A stretch of DNA of 35,665 bases. Origin: CAZUMH01 sp964621645 (lineage in GTDB: Bacteria; Zhuqueibacterota; QNDG01; JAGLOF01). Both the position numbers and the translations under genes were made by a program. The stretch spans positions 1 through 35,665 of the forward strand of contig CAZUMH010000026.1 of the NCBI GenBank assembly GCA_964621645.1, in the 5' to 3' direction. Shown here piece by piece: positions 1 through 7,778 of this stretch (its first letter is position 1; every line of letters begins with the position of its first letter). The notes under the pieces were generated by a model. That model worked only from the letters and a program-made list of their open reading frames with translations, did no database searches and was not told where the DNA came from.

Positions 1-55
1 ACCAGTGACCTCTTGCATGTCAAGCAAGCACTCTAACCATCTGAGCTAATCGCCC
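1..55 (-). tRNA. tRNA-Val (anticodon GAC), 3' part cut by window edge
   Basis: Read on the minus strand, the 55 bases fold as the 5' two thirds of a tRNA. The acceptor 5' strand is GGGCGAT, followed by T8-A9. The D arm has the invariant GG. The anticodon stem CTTGC/GCAAG encloses the loop TTGACAT, giving anticodon GAC (valine). The variable loop and the start of the T stem (ACTGG) follow, and the T loop and acceptor 3' strand lie outside the window. A good promoter lies just upstream at 72-100. Confidence 0.93.
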
Positions 56-71
56 CGGAATAATGAGTGAA

Positions 72-100
72 AATGTAACATCATTTTAACTAAAAGTCAA
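72..100 (-). promoter_or_regulatory. Sigma-70-type promoter of tRNA-Val
   Basis: On the minus strand there is TTGACT (95-100), a spacer of exactly 17 bp, and TACATT (72-77). The first tRNA base lies about 17 bases beyond the -10. The spacing and both hexamers match promoters found elsewhere in the window (rib operon, DUF116 gene), which supports it. No start site is measured. Confidence 0.6.
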
Positions 101-149
101 GAAAAATTTAGGAGATAGGAGGTCTTCAATAATGTAGTTTTTACATCTT

Positions 150-1706
150 TCAGGATGTTGACGTTTCTTCCTTAACCTGTCTTAATCTATCGACGATATA
201 ACCGGTTTCCCCTCTTCCGTCACTGTGATTTTCAATAAGATCGACGACCATCTCCATTGCCAGACTGAGAGAATCGAGGATCTTATCCGTCAATTTTATC
301 TCTCTTGATTGAACACTGGACAATATATCTTCAATAGCTTGCAGCAGCAATCCTATTTCATCGAATCCGAACATTTTAGATGAGGCATACAGCAGTTTGC
401 AGGATTGTTTTGCATCCAGTAATGCTTTCCGGTTCTCATTGTCTTGTCGTAAATAATGAATGGCTCTGTCAAAACGCTTCAAATCGCCTTGAGCCTCTTC
501 ATTCATGATTTTATAAAAGATAGGTGACGTTTTTACAGTGCTTTTCTTTTTAACCGGCGAGATTATCGTTTCCGATCCTGTTGCCAGTATGGAATCTTTG
601 ATGTCGAAAATATTAGTACCGTTTTCCGTCAGGACGACAGTAGACTCCCCCGACTTTTGCTGCGATCTTATCGTAGGGATTTCCTCGGATTCCGACGGTT
701 GTGCAATCCGTTTCAGCGTGATTTTCTGAAACAAGCCGCTGGCTACGATCATCACCCGCATTGTTTGGCGCAATGATTTTTCAACATTTACGCCCCAAAT
801 GATACGGGCGTGCGGATCAAGTTTTTTTGAAAGAAGAAACACAACTTTTCGTGCTTCTTTAAGGCTCAAATCGGTGCCGCCGCTGACCTGAACAATAGCA
901 CTCTGGGCTCTATCGATCTCCATTTCCATCATGGGATGGATAGTTGCCCGCTTGAAAGCTTCTTCTGCCCTGTTTTCTGAATTGCTTTCTCCAACACCAA
1001 TTACTGCGTCTGGTCCATCACGCAACACCGTGGAAATGTCGGCAAAGTCAAGATTTATCAGACCATTCTTTGAAATAAGACTGGAAAGTCCGGTAAGAGC
1101 ATTGATAATTACTTCATCACCTGCGGCAAATGCTTTGTTTAACGGAAGATCTTCATAAAGTTCAACGAGTTTGTCATTGCGCAGAACAATGATGGTGTCA
1201 ACCTTCTTCCGCAGTTTTTCCAATCCAATCTGGGCATTTTCCCAGCGGATGATTCCTTCGTCACTGAAAGGCATCGTGACCATTGCCACAGTTAAAATAC
1301 CCATTTCCCGAGTGAGATGTCCTATTACAGGCAGCGAACCGGTTCCGGTTCCCCCTCCGAGACCTCCCGTTAAAAACAGGATGTCCGCTCCCTGAAGAAC
1401 AGATCGCAAAGTATCTCGGCTTTCCAGTGCGGATTGTTCACCGATCATGGGGTCTCCCCCGGCCCCTAAGCCGCCGGTGATATTATTGCCGATCAAAATC
1501 CTGCGATCCGCTGCTACACTGAGAAGATCATGGGCGTCCGTATTTGCAGCAATAGTATAGATCTCGTCAAGTTTCAGATCGGTAAGCCGGTTAATAGTAT
1601 TATTCCCGGCTCCCCCGGATCCAAGTATGACGATCCTGGTCTTGTATTTCTGAATATCTCGCTGGGATTGTATTTGGTCAGAATTTAGGGATATATCATC
1701 CATCAT
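150..1706 (-). CDS. Archaeal-like FtsZ GTPase with C-terminal degenerate HPt-like domain
   Basis: This 518-residue protein is a tubulin/FtsZ-superfamily GTPase that should form GTP-dependent filaments in the cytoplasm. The GTP-binding signature GGGTGTG is at residues 117-123 and the T7 catalytic loop NLDFAD at 218-223, so hydrolysis across a filament interface looks possible. The body (about 22-330) resembles archaeal FtsZ more than bacterial FtsZ: GSGGAGNNTINRL near residue 30 rather than GVGGGGGNAVNRM, and GLGAGGDPMIGE near 80. A low-complexity linker (about 335-405) replaces the usual tail, and no FtsA/ZipA-binding peptide is visible. Residues about 408-492 resemble the CheA P1/HPt helical bundle (MFGFDEIG at 445-452), but the phosphorylated His aligns with Lys437. 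The start ATG lies inside the upstream receiver gene (11-base overlap) and has no clear ribosome site, implying translational coupling. No division genes flank it, so it may be a second, specialised FtsZ rather than the divisome copy. Confidence 0.88.
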   Translation of the reverse strand: MMDDISLNSDQIQSQRDIQKYKTRIVILGSGGAGNNTINRLTDLKLDEIYTIAANTDAHDLLSVAADRRILIGNNITGGLGAGGDPMIGEQSALESRDTLRSVLQGADILFLTGGLGGGTGTGSLPVIGHLTREMGILTVAMVTMPFSDEGIIRWENAQIGLEKLRKKVDTIIVLRNDKLVELYEDLPLNKAFAAGDEVIINALTGLSSLISKNGLINLDFADISTVLRDGPDAVIGVGESNSENRAEEAFKRATIHPMMEMEIDRAQSAIVQVSGGTDLSLKEARKVVFLLSKKLDPHARIIWGVNVEKSLRQTMRVMIVASGLFQKITLKRIAQPSESEEIPTIRSQQKSGESTVVLTENGTNIFDIKDSILATGSETIISPVKKKSTVKTSPIFYKIMNEEAQGDLKRFDRAIHYLRQDNENRKALLDAKQSCKLLYASSKMFGFDEIGLLLQAIEDILSSVQSREIKLTDKILDSLSLAMEMVVDLIENHSDGRGETGYIVDRLRQVKEETSTS

Positions 1707-2130
1707 GTTTTGTCACCATTTCTAATTTATTACCGTTTCTGTCGAGCAATTTTGTAACAAGCGTACGCAATTCATCTATTTCAAATGGTTTCTCGATATA
1801 CTCGGTGCCGTTCCAGCGTTGGATAGCTTGATGAACTTCTGCTGACCCATAGGCGGTCATCACTATAACATTCATCAATGGAAATTTTGTCCGTATTTCA
1901 TTGAGAAGTTGTATGCCGTTCAAGCCAGGCATGCGAAGATCAGTCAAAATTAAATCGACACTTGAGGTGGATAGTATCTCCAAAGCGCGGTTTCCTGAGT
2001 TAGCGCAAAGAATTTCCCAGGAATCGTCCCGGCTCAACTTGCGGGAAAGGCTCCAGGTCAAATCTTCTTCATCATCAACAATAAGAATTTTCTTTTTCAC
2101 TTCTTTCATTCTAAGTTCCATGCTGTACAT
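1696..2130 (-). CDS. Single-domain response regulator coupled to the FtsZ-like gene
   Basis: A stand-alone CheY-like receiver of about 144 residues with no output domain. The acidic pocket is ILIVDDEED, the phosphoacceptor Asp sits in LILTDLRMPG, the switch Thr in VIVMTAYGS and the conserved Lys in YIEKPFE, so it should accept phosphate. I place the start at 2130 because AAAGGA precedes that ATG; ATGs at 2121 and 2109 are alternatives, and a start at 2187 has no ribosome site. The stop codon overlaps the start of the FtsZ-HPt-like gene by 11 bases, so the two products are probably made together. With no DNA-binding or enzymatic output, the likely effector is a protein partner, and the HPt-like tail of the neighbouring FtsZ is the obvious candidate (inference). 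Confidence 0.88.
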   Translation of the reverse strand: MYSMELRMKEVKKKILIVDDEEDLTWSLSRKLSRDDSWEILCANSGNRALEILSTSSVDLILTDLRMPGLNGIQLLNEIRTKFPLMNVIVMTAYGSAEVHQAIQRWNGTEYIEKPFEIDELRTLVTKLLDRNGNKLEMVTKHDG

Positions 2131-2161
2131 GATTCCTTTGCAGCTTAAGGCAAATACCATA

Positions 2162-2177
2162 CCAGTGGAATCACTGG
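2162..2177. repeat. Small inverted repeat upstream of the receiver/FtsZ pair
   Basis: CCAGTG-GAAT-CACTGG forms a perfect 6-bp inverted repeat with a 4-base loop, 32 bases upstream of the chosen receiver start, in a gap of about 190 bp (2131-2319). It could be an operator or an RNA hairpin, but it is short enough to be chance. I see no convincing sigma-54 (GG-N10-GC) or TTGACA/TATAAT promoter in this gap. Confidence 0.3.
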
Positions 2178-2319
2178 ATTGATTCATGAAACAGATCGGT
2201 GCGATAATATCTTAATAGCTTTAAAAACAAACTATTAGGACACTTTATCGCTCCATAATAATTTGCCGGGGAATATGACAGGATTGGTTGATTTGAATAC
2301 CGTGGTCAGATTTAATCCA

Positions 2320-3678
2320 CTACATCAATCCATAATTTTTCAATTTTTCACGCAGCGTAGACCGTGAAATATTCAGCACCCGAGAGGCCTTTGATTTATT
2401 ACCATCCACGGAGTTTAAGACTTCCATAATGTGCTGTTTTTCCATTTCTTGTAAAGATACTTTTCCAAGGAAAGTCCCCTGAGCCGGCTTGATCTCTCCA
2501 CCTTCGTGCAATTCAATAGGAAGATGTTCCGGTAAAAGAGCATTCCCTTTGCAAAGAATAACGCCCCGTTCAATGACATTCTTCAATTCTCGGATATTTC
2601 CGGGCCAGGTATAGTTTTGAAGCAGGTTTTCGGTTTCCGTGTCAATTTCATGAATGTTTCGGTTGAATTCACGGTTGTATTCCTGCACAAAAAGCTTCGC
2701 AAGGATCAGAATGTCTTCCGGGCGTTCCCTCAAAGGCGGGATATCTATTTCCATTACCTTAAGCCGATAGAAAAGATCATCCCGGAATTCTCCCTTTTTT
2801 ACCAGTTCAGAAAGGTCTGTGTTGGTGGCTGCCATGACGCGGATATCAATCTTGATGTCAGCTACCCCCCCTATCCTCCTGAATGTTTGGGATTCGATGG
2901 CTCTCAATATTTTCGGTTGAAGGCTGAGTTTCATGCTGGAGATCTCATCAAGAAAGATAGTGCCTCCATCGGCGAGTTCAAAAAGTCCCTTTTTCATGTT
3001 TTTGGCATCGGTGAAGGCTCCTTTTTCAAATCCGAAAAGTTCGCTTTCCAATAGATTATCGGGAATAGCACTGCAATTCAGTTTGATGAAGGGCTGTTCG
3101 GCCCGCTGGCTTGAATAGTGAATTGCATTGGCGACCAGTTCTTTTCCGGTTCCGCTTTCACCCTTGATAAGAACTGATGTGCGTGGAGTTTCGGCGATAA
3201 CCTTGATTAACTTTTTCACTTCAGCGATACTCTCACTGCTGCCGTAGATCACATCGCAAGGATTATCTTCCTCTCTTTTTCTCTTGAGACGTGCTACTTC
3301 CCGTTTAAGTTCAAAAGTCTCAAGCGCTTTTTTAACAACAAACTTCACTTCGTCAAGTTCAAACGGTTTCATTAAATAATCATAGGCTCCAATCTTCATC
3401 GCCTCTATAGCCGGCTTTGGATCTGTGGACGCCGTCATCATTAAAACAAGAATATCGGGGTCATGCTCTTTTAGTCGCTGCAATACTTCAATACCGTTCA
3501 TTTTGGGGAGTCTCAGGTCAAGCAGAACTAAATCTATGAGTTCTTTTTTGAATATTTCAAAAGCATCTTCCCCACTTTCAGCGGTGAAAAGCTTATATCC
3601 CTCTTTTTTTAATACTTGCTGAAGGGTAAAAAGCAAATCGTCATTATCTTCCACTACCAGAATCTTGGCATTCTTCAT
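2320..3678 (-). CDS. NtrC-family sigma-54-dependent response regulator
   Basis: A 452-residue activator that, when phosphorylated, remodels sigma-54 RNA polymerase using ATP. The receiver domain spans 1-120 with phosphoacceptor Asp54 (VLLDLRLP) and Lys104 in MKPFE. The AAA+ domain has Walker A GESGTGKE (173-180), the sigma-54 contact loop GAFTDA (220-225; consensus GAFTGA, so Gly to Asp at the fifth position while the key Thr is kept), Walker B GGTIFLDEI and the FRDDLFYRL segment. A Fis-type helix-turn-helix closes the protein (about 425-450). It begins 3 bases after the kinase gene at 3682; a GGGAG ribosome site lies within that gene's last codons. The PAS kinase next door is the likely partner. 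Its targets are unknown, and I found no clear sigma-54 site in the window's intergenic regions. Confidence 0.95.
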   Translation of the reverse strand: MKNAKILVVEDNDDLLFTLQQVLKKEGYKLFTAESGEDAFEIFKKELIDLVLLDLRLPKMNGIEVLQRLKEHDPDILVLMMTASTDPKPAIEAMKIGAYDYLMKPFELDEVKFVVKKALETFELKREVARLKRKREEDNPCDVIYGSSESIAEVKKLIKVIAETPRTSVLIKGESGTGKELVANAIHYSSQRAEQPFIKLNCSAIPDNLLESELFGFEKGAFTDAKNMKKGLFELADGGTIFLDEISSMKLSLQPKILRAIESQTFRRIGGVADIKIDIRVMAATNTDLSELVKKGEFRDDLFYRLKVMEIDIPPLRERPEDILILAKLFVQEYNREFNRNIHEIDTETENLLQNYTWPGNIRELKNVIERGVILCKGNALLPEHLPIELHEGGEIKPAQGTFLGKVSLQEMEKQHIMEVLNSVDGNKSKASRVLNISRSTLREKLKNYGLM

Positions 3679-3681
3679 TCT

Positions 3682-5580
3682 TTATCTCCCTCTGGGTAAA
3701 AGTATAGTAAAACTTGTACCTTTGTTTTTTTCACTAGTAACGTTGATCTCTCCATCATGTTCTTTGACGATTCTGTAAACAATCGAGAGACCTAGTCCCA
3801 AACCATTTGGCTTTGTTGTATAAAAAGGATCAAATATTGTCTCCAGTTTATCAGCATCTATTCCTTCTCCGGTGTCAGAGATCACTGTGCTGATAAACGA
3901 TAATCCATCGACTTCCACAGTATGATGACCATCGTTGCTGTTTTTTATATAAGGTGAAAACATTATCGACAGAGTTCCTCCGCTTTCCATTGCTTCGATG
4001 GCGTTTAATATCAGATTAAGAAAAACCTGCTGGATCTGTTGACTGTCAACCAATACAGGTTCAAGTGAATCATCAACAATTTCCTTGTATTCAATCCCTT
4101 TCACCGACATTTTTTTCTTCACCAGGTTGAATACCTCTTGCATTATCTCTGGGAGATAGTGGAGTCGCTGATCAGGCGGCTTAGGACGGGCATAGGCAAA
4201 AAACGTTTTTAACAGACTGTCAAGTCGATTCACCTGACGAACGATGCGACTGAGATATTCCCTGCGGGGATCTTTCGTGGTAAATTCTTCATCACAGGCC
4301 TGGGCCAGGGCTTTGATTCCGGCCAGAGGATTTTTTATTTCATGGGCGATACCGGATGCCAGCACGCCCAGTGATGCCAGCCTGTCCATTCGGATGACTT
4401 CGCTTTGCATCTGTTTGATGAGACTGATGTCTCGGAAGGAAACAATCGTCCCTACTTTGTTATTTTGATTGTCAACCCGGTCGGTTGATGTGAATCCAAT
4501 CGATATCTTTCTCCCGTTTTTTGTTGAAAGTTCCATTTCACGACTATAATGCAGTGAACCCGGTTTTTGGGGGATAGTAAGAATCATTTCAGCCTGATCC
4601 TGGGTGAGGATTTCCTTTAAATAACAGCCGATTACTTCTTCGGCTTTATATTCCATAATATTCTCTGCGCCCGTGTTGATTGAGGTGATTCTGCCGGTCA
4701 AATCCGTAGTCAGCAAACCAGCTTCCATGCTTTGAATGATACTTTCATTAAAGTTCTTAAGGTCGAGGATTTCCTTCTCCATCAATTTTCGCTCGGTGAC
4801 ATCGCGAGCGATACCGATGGAGCCGATAATTGATCCCCTTTCAACGATGGGGGTGATATTAAAGGATAGCACTTTCTTTGTCTTGGATTTTGAGGTGATT
4901 GTAGCTTCAAAAATTCGAGCTTTACCCTGATGGGCCATTTCATAGTGTTCCAGAGCATTTTCCCTGTCTTCAAACGCGATTAGGTCAAGAAAAGCTCGTC
5001 CTATCCATTTACTTTTATTCTGATTGGTAAGCGGTGTAAACCGATTATTAAGATAGCTGAATCTTCCCTCGCTATCGAGAGTGAAAATTAAATCATTAGC
5101 GTTTTCAAGCAGGTCCCGATAACGATATTCTGAGCGTTTTACCTCCTGTCTGAGTTCCCGATTTTTGCGCACCATCTCTTCATCGAGGAAAATATTTTCG
5201 ATCACCTCACGCATCTCATGAGCGCCGAACGGTTTGGTGAACCAGCCCCACAGTCCCATGTCGATTAATTCGTCTTTATAGATACGTTTATATTCCTCAT
5301 TGGAATAGAAGATGAAGGGCAGCTGTTGCAGATCGCTGAATCTGGGTTCATTCATGAAACGGGTAAGCATAGTCTTGCCATCAAGATCTTTGGTGATAAA
5401 TTCAGAAATTACGAGTTTAGGCGAGATACGGCTTAAGGCGGACAGCCCTTCCTCACCTGAGGCGAGTCGCTGAATAGAAAAGCCGGTTCCCTGCAGCGCG
5501 TACTGAAGCAGGGTTTCAGTGCCAGGATCCGGATCGATAAGCAGTATGGTTTTGTTTTTCTTTACCCGGTCCATCGTCAT
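3682..5580 (-). CDS. Hybrid-type sensor kinase: pseudo-receiver, two PAS domains, histidine kinase
   Basis: A 632-residue soluble histidine kinase. An N-terminal receiver-like domain (about 10-133) keeps Lys116 in TKPFG but has Glu60 (VISEF) where the phosphoacceptor Asp should be, and DPDP in place of the acidic pocket. It is therefore probably not phosphorylated and may mimic the active state. Two PAS domains follow (about 150-265 and 277-390). The HisKA box has His413 in GIAHEIKNPLAG. The ATP-binding domain shows the N box (LNLILNAIEAM), DTGEG (569-573) and GLGLGLS (593-599). This NtrB-like catalytic core fits pairing with the NtrC-type regulator immediately downstream. The start overlaps the stop of the upstream membrane kinase by four bases (ATGA), so both are co-translated. 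No membrane segments are visible, so it probably senses a cytoplasmic cue. Confidence 0.93.
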   Translation of the reverse strand: MTMDRVKKNKTILLIDPDPGTETLLQYALQGTGFSIQRLASGEEGLSALSRISPKLVISEFITKDLDGKTMLTRFMNEPRFSDLQQLPFIFYSNEEYKRIYKDELIDMGLWGWFTKPFGAHEMREVIENIFLDEEMVRKNRELRQEVKRSEYRYRDLLENANDLIFTLDSEGRFSYLNNRFTPLTNQNKSKWIGRAFLDLIAFEDRENALEHYEMAHQGKARIFEATITSKSKTKKVLSFNITPIVERGSIIGSIGIARDVTERKLMEKEILDLKNFNESIIQSMEAGLLTTDLTGRITSINTGAENIMEYKAEEVIGCYLKEILTQDQAEMILTIPQKPGSLHYSREMELSTKNGRKISIGFTSTDRVDNQNNKVGTIVSFRDISLIKQMQSEVIRMDRLASLGVLASGIAHEIKNPLAGIKALAQACDEEFTTKDPRREYLSRIVRQVNRLDSLLKTFFAYARPKPPDQRLHYLPEIMQEVFNLVKKKMSVKGIEYKEIVDDSLEPVLVDSQQIQQVFLNLILNAIEAMESGGTLSIMFSPYIKNSNDGHHTVEVDGLSFISTVISDTGEGIDADKLETIFDPFYTTKPNGLGLGLSIVYRIVKEHDGEINVTSEKNKGTSFTILLPRGR

Positions 5581-7778
5581 CCAATGTTAGCCTGAGGAAT
5601 AGTGAAGGTGAAAACTGATCCTACTCCTAGTTTACTGCTGACCTTAATCGTTCCGCCATGTTGTTCAACGATCTCACGGGCCAGAGCTAATCCCAGACCC
5701 GAGCCTTCGGCGCTTTCATCGTCGTCCTCATTTTCAACAACCCGGTAAAACTTATCAAAAATTCTGGAGAGGGCTTCCTTGGGAATACCGTACCCATTAT
5801 CGACGACATTAACTGTCAGCATTTGATGCTCAACCTGGATGTCGATTCCGATCTTTGAATTTACCGGACTGTATTTTATGGCGTTGCAAAATAGATTTAC
5901 TAGAACTTGCTCGACCAGATCCTGGTCGCCGCTGGCCAAAGGAAGATTTTGAGTAATTTCTGTGAGCACCCGGATATTCTTTTTATCAGCCTGTCCGCTA
6001 TGCACTTCGATCACCTTGTTCACCAGCTGTTTCAGGTCAAACGGATTCATGCTCACCTTGGTTTTCCCTGCCTCAAGACGGGATAGATCAAGAAATTTAT
6101 TGACGAGCTCTGTCAGCCGGTGTGATTCGTTCAGCACCACACGGGCATATTCCTTGCGGTCTTCCGAGGGTAGGGCATCGTTAAGGAGGAGCTCACTGAA
6201 ACCATAGATTGAGGTTAACGGTGATTTTAATTCATGAGCGACCATTGAGACTAATTCAGTCTTGATTTGGTCGGCTTCCTTTTCTTTTGTGATGTCACGA
6301 ATGATGGTCACGACACCTGTTTTTCTACCGTCATTTTCTTTCAGAAGAGCGGCATGAGCAAGAAAAATACGCGGTTTACGGAATCCCTGCAGGTTGATAC
6401 TAAACTCTCCCTGCCCACTATCTTCACCCTGCCTGACTGAGGCGATAAGTTTGATAAGCTGATCATTTTTAAGGCATTCTACTAATTGTTTGCCGATGAC
6501 TTCCTTCTCATCAAGATCAAACCATTTTTCTATGACCGAGTTGAACAGTACGATCTTGTCTTTAAGGTCGGTCACGATTACACCATCGGCAATATTGCGT
6601 ACAATAGTCTCAACTTCATTCTTAGCGGATATGATTTCATGGACATCAAGTTGTTGAAAGCGTTCCATTTCTCCCGCCATGTAATTAAAAATCTTTACAA
6701 GACGGTTCATTTGACTGCTTTTTTGCAGAGGGATTGGTTGTTCGAAATTACCTCGTGCTATGTCCCTTGCAGTGTTGATCAATCTTTTCAAAGGTGAATC
6801 AATCCAATGTGAAACTGCCAGGGCGGCAAGCGTTGAACCGATCAGGATAAAAAAGATTCCAAGGACCATACCGTCAAAATTGAATTGCTTTTTAGACACA
6901 ACCGTTTGAGTGTGAAAAGGCAGGCTAACCGTTACAATCCATTTCGGTTTATCCATGGGCACACTTAAGTATACCAGATTATTGTCAATTATCGGTGTAT
7001 CTTGAGTTGATATGAAACTGCTGTTAAAACCGGTAGTATCAGTGGCGGCTATGATACGATTCCGATAACAAACGATAATTCCAGTTCCATTATCGCCAAT
7101 TGCCTGAATAAGAGAATCCAATCTTTCCAGTGTGACTTTTACCTCAATTCCCTGCAGAAAACGACGATCAAGAGACAACATTCCTAGGGAAACAAGGGTT
7201 TTTCCCGAGACGTCATTTATCTGAACTGGTCCCGTATAAAAATTTGTTTCACTGTTTATCTCCATCCTTGGACCCGAAAAGAGAAAATTGAGCATTTGGG
7301 ATCGGATAATCGGTGAAACAGACGGCTGCCGCAATTGCTGCCAATACCGATCAGCTACCGCCCTCAGCGGTTCTTCTTGATTTCTGTACCATATGGACGC
7401 GCCAACGATATCGGTCTGCTGGTTAAGCCACTTTTTCAGGATTTCTTCATGGTCGTTTTGATTATCCTTCAACGATTGCGAAAGGGCGGTTAGCTGTCTT
7501 TCGACTGGTCCCAACCATTGCTGTTGGATCGCACGAATGATCCGGACGGCCTCTTGCCGGTACAATATCTGATCGTCACCGGCTGGACGGCTTACTATTG
7601 TTCCGGCATTAAATATCAGGATTCCTATCACGAAAGCGATGATGCCGCCACTGATGAATCCGGACCAGCATTTCCAGAACGTGGTTTGTTTAAAGAGGTT
7701 AGATCCCCGAGCCTTTTTCTTCAATGGTTCCCCCCAAGTGCTTCCTTCAAGCGGAGACGGCCCTGTTCCTGCCGCCAT
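5577..7778 (-). CDS. Membrane-bound sensor histidine kinase (periplasmic sensor, HAMP, PAS, HisKA, HATPase)
   Basis: A 733-residue inner-membrane kinase. Transmembrane segment 1 is at about 38-60, a large Cache-like extracytoplasmic sensor at about 61-300, segment 2 at about 303-324, then HAMP (about 325-377) and PAS (about 390-495). The HisKA box has His515 in MVAHELKSPLTS. The ATP-binding domain shows the N box around 628-636, VDNGYGI (659-665) and GSGLGLA (692-698). The ATG at 7778 lies 32 bases inside the upstream diguanylate cyclase gene and has no ribosome site. A TTG at 7724, just past that gene's stop and preceded by GGGGGGAA, would give a more natural N-terminus (KKKARGSN before the first membrane helix) and may be the true start. 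The adjacent receiver proteins are likely phosphotransfer partners; the ligand is unknown. Confidence 0.93.
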   Translation of the reverse strand: MAAGTGPSPLEGSTWGEPLKKKARGSNLFKQTTFWKCWSGFISGGIIAFVIGILIFNAGTIVSRPAGDDQILYRQEAVRIIRAIQQQWLGPVERQLTALSQSLKDNQNDHEEILKKWLNQQTDIVGASIWYRNQEEPLRAVADRYWQQLRQPSVSPIIRSQMLNFLFSGPRMEINSETNFYTGPVQINDVSGKTLVSLGMLSLDRRFLQGIEVKVTLERLDSLIQAIGDNGTGIIVCYRNRIIAATDTTGFNSSFISTQDTPIIDNNLVYLSVPMDKPKWIVTVSLPFHTQTVVSKKQFNFDGMVLGIFFILIGSTLAALAVSHWIDSPLKRLINTARDIARGNFEQPIPLQKSSQMNRLVKIFNYMAGEMERFQQLDVHEIISAKNEVETIVRNIADGVIVTDLKDKIVLFNSVIEKWFDLDEKEVIGKQLVECLKNDQLIKLIASVRQGEDSGQGEFSINLQGFRKPRIFLAHAALLKENDGRKTGVVTIIRDITKEKEADQIKTELVSMVAHELKSPLTSIYGFSELLLNDALPSEDRKEYARVVLNESHRLTELVNKFLDLSRLEAGKTKVSMNPFDLKQLVNKVIEVHSGQADKKNIRVLTEITQNLPLASGDQDLVEQVLVNLFCNAIKYSPVNSKIGIDIQVEHQMLTVNVVDNGYGIPKEALSRIFDKFYRVVENEDDDESAEGSGLGLALAREIVEQHGGTIKVSSKLGVGSVFTFTIPQANIG

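Noticed and set aside
2131..2187. N-terminal extension of the small receiver to an ATG at 2187
   Set aside because: No ribosome site, and the extra residues precede the conserved receiver start; the ATG at 2130 has AAAGGA.
2131..2319. Sigma-54 promoter driving the receiver-FtsZ pair from the neighbouring activator
   Set aside because: I looked for GG-N10-GC on the minus strand; the nearest GG (in CCCCGGCAAATTATTATGG) does not have GC at the right distance.
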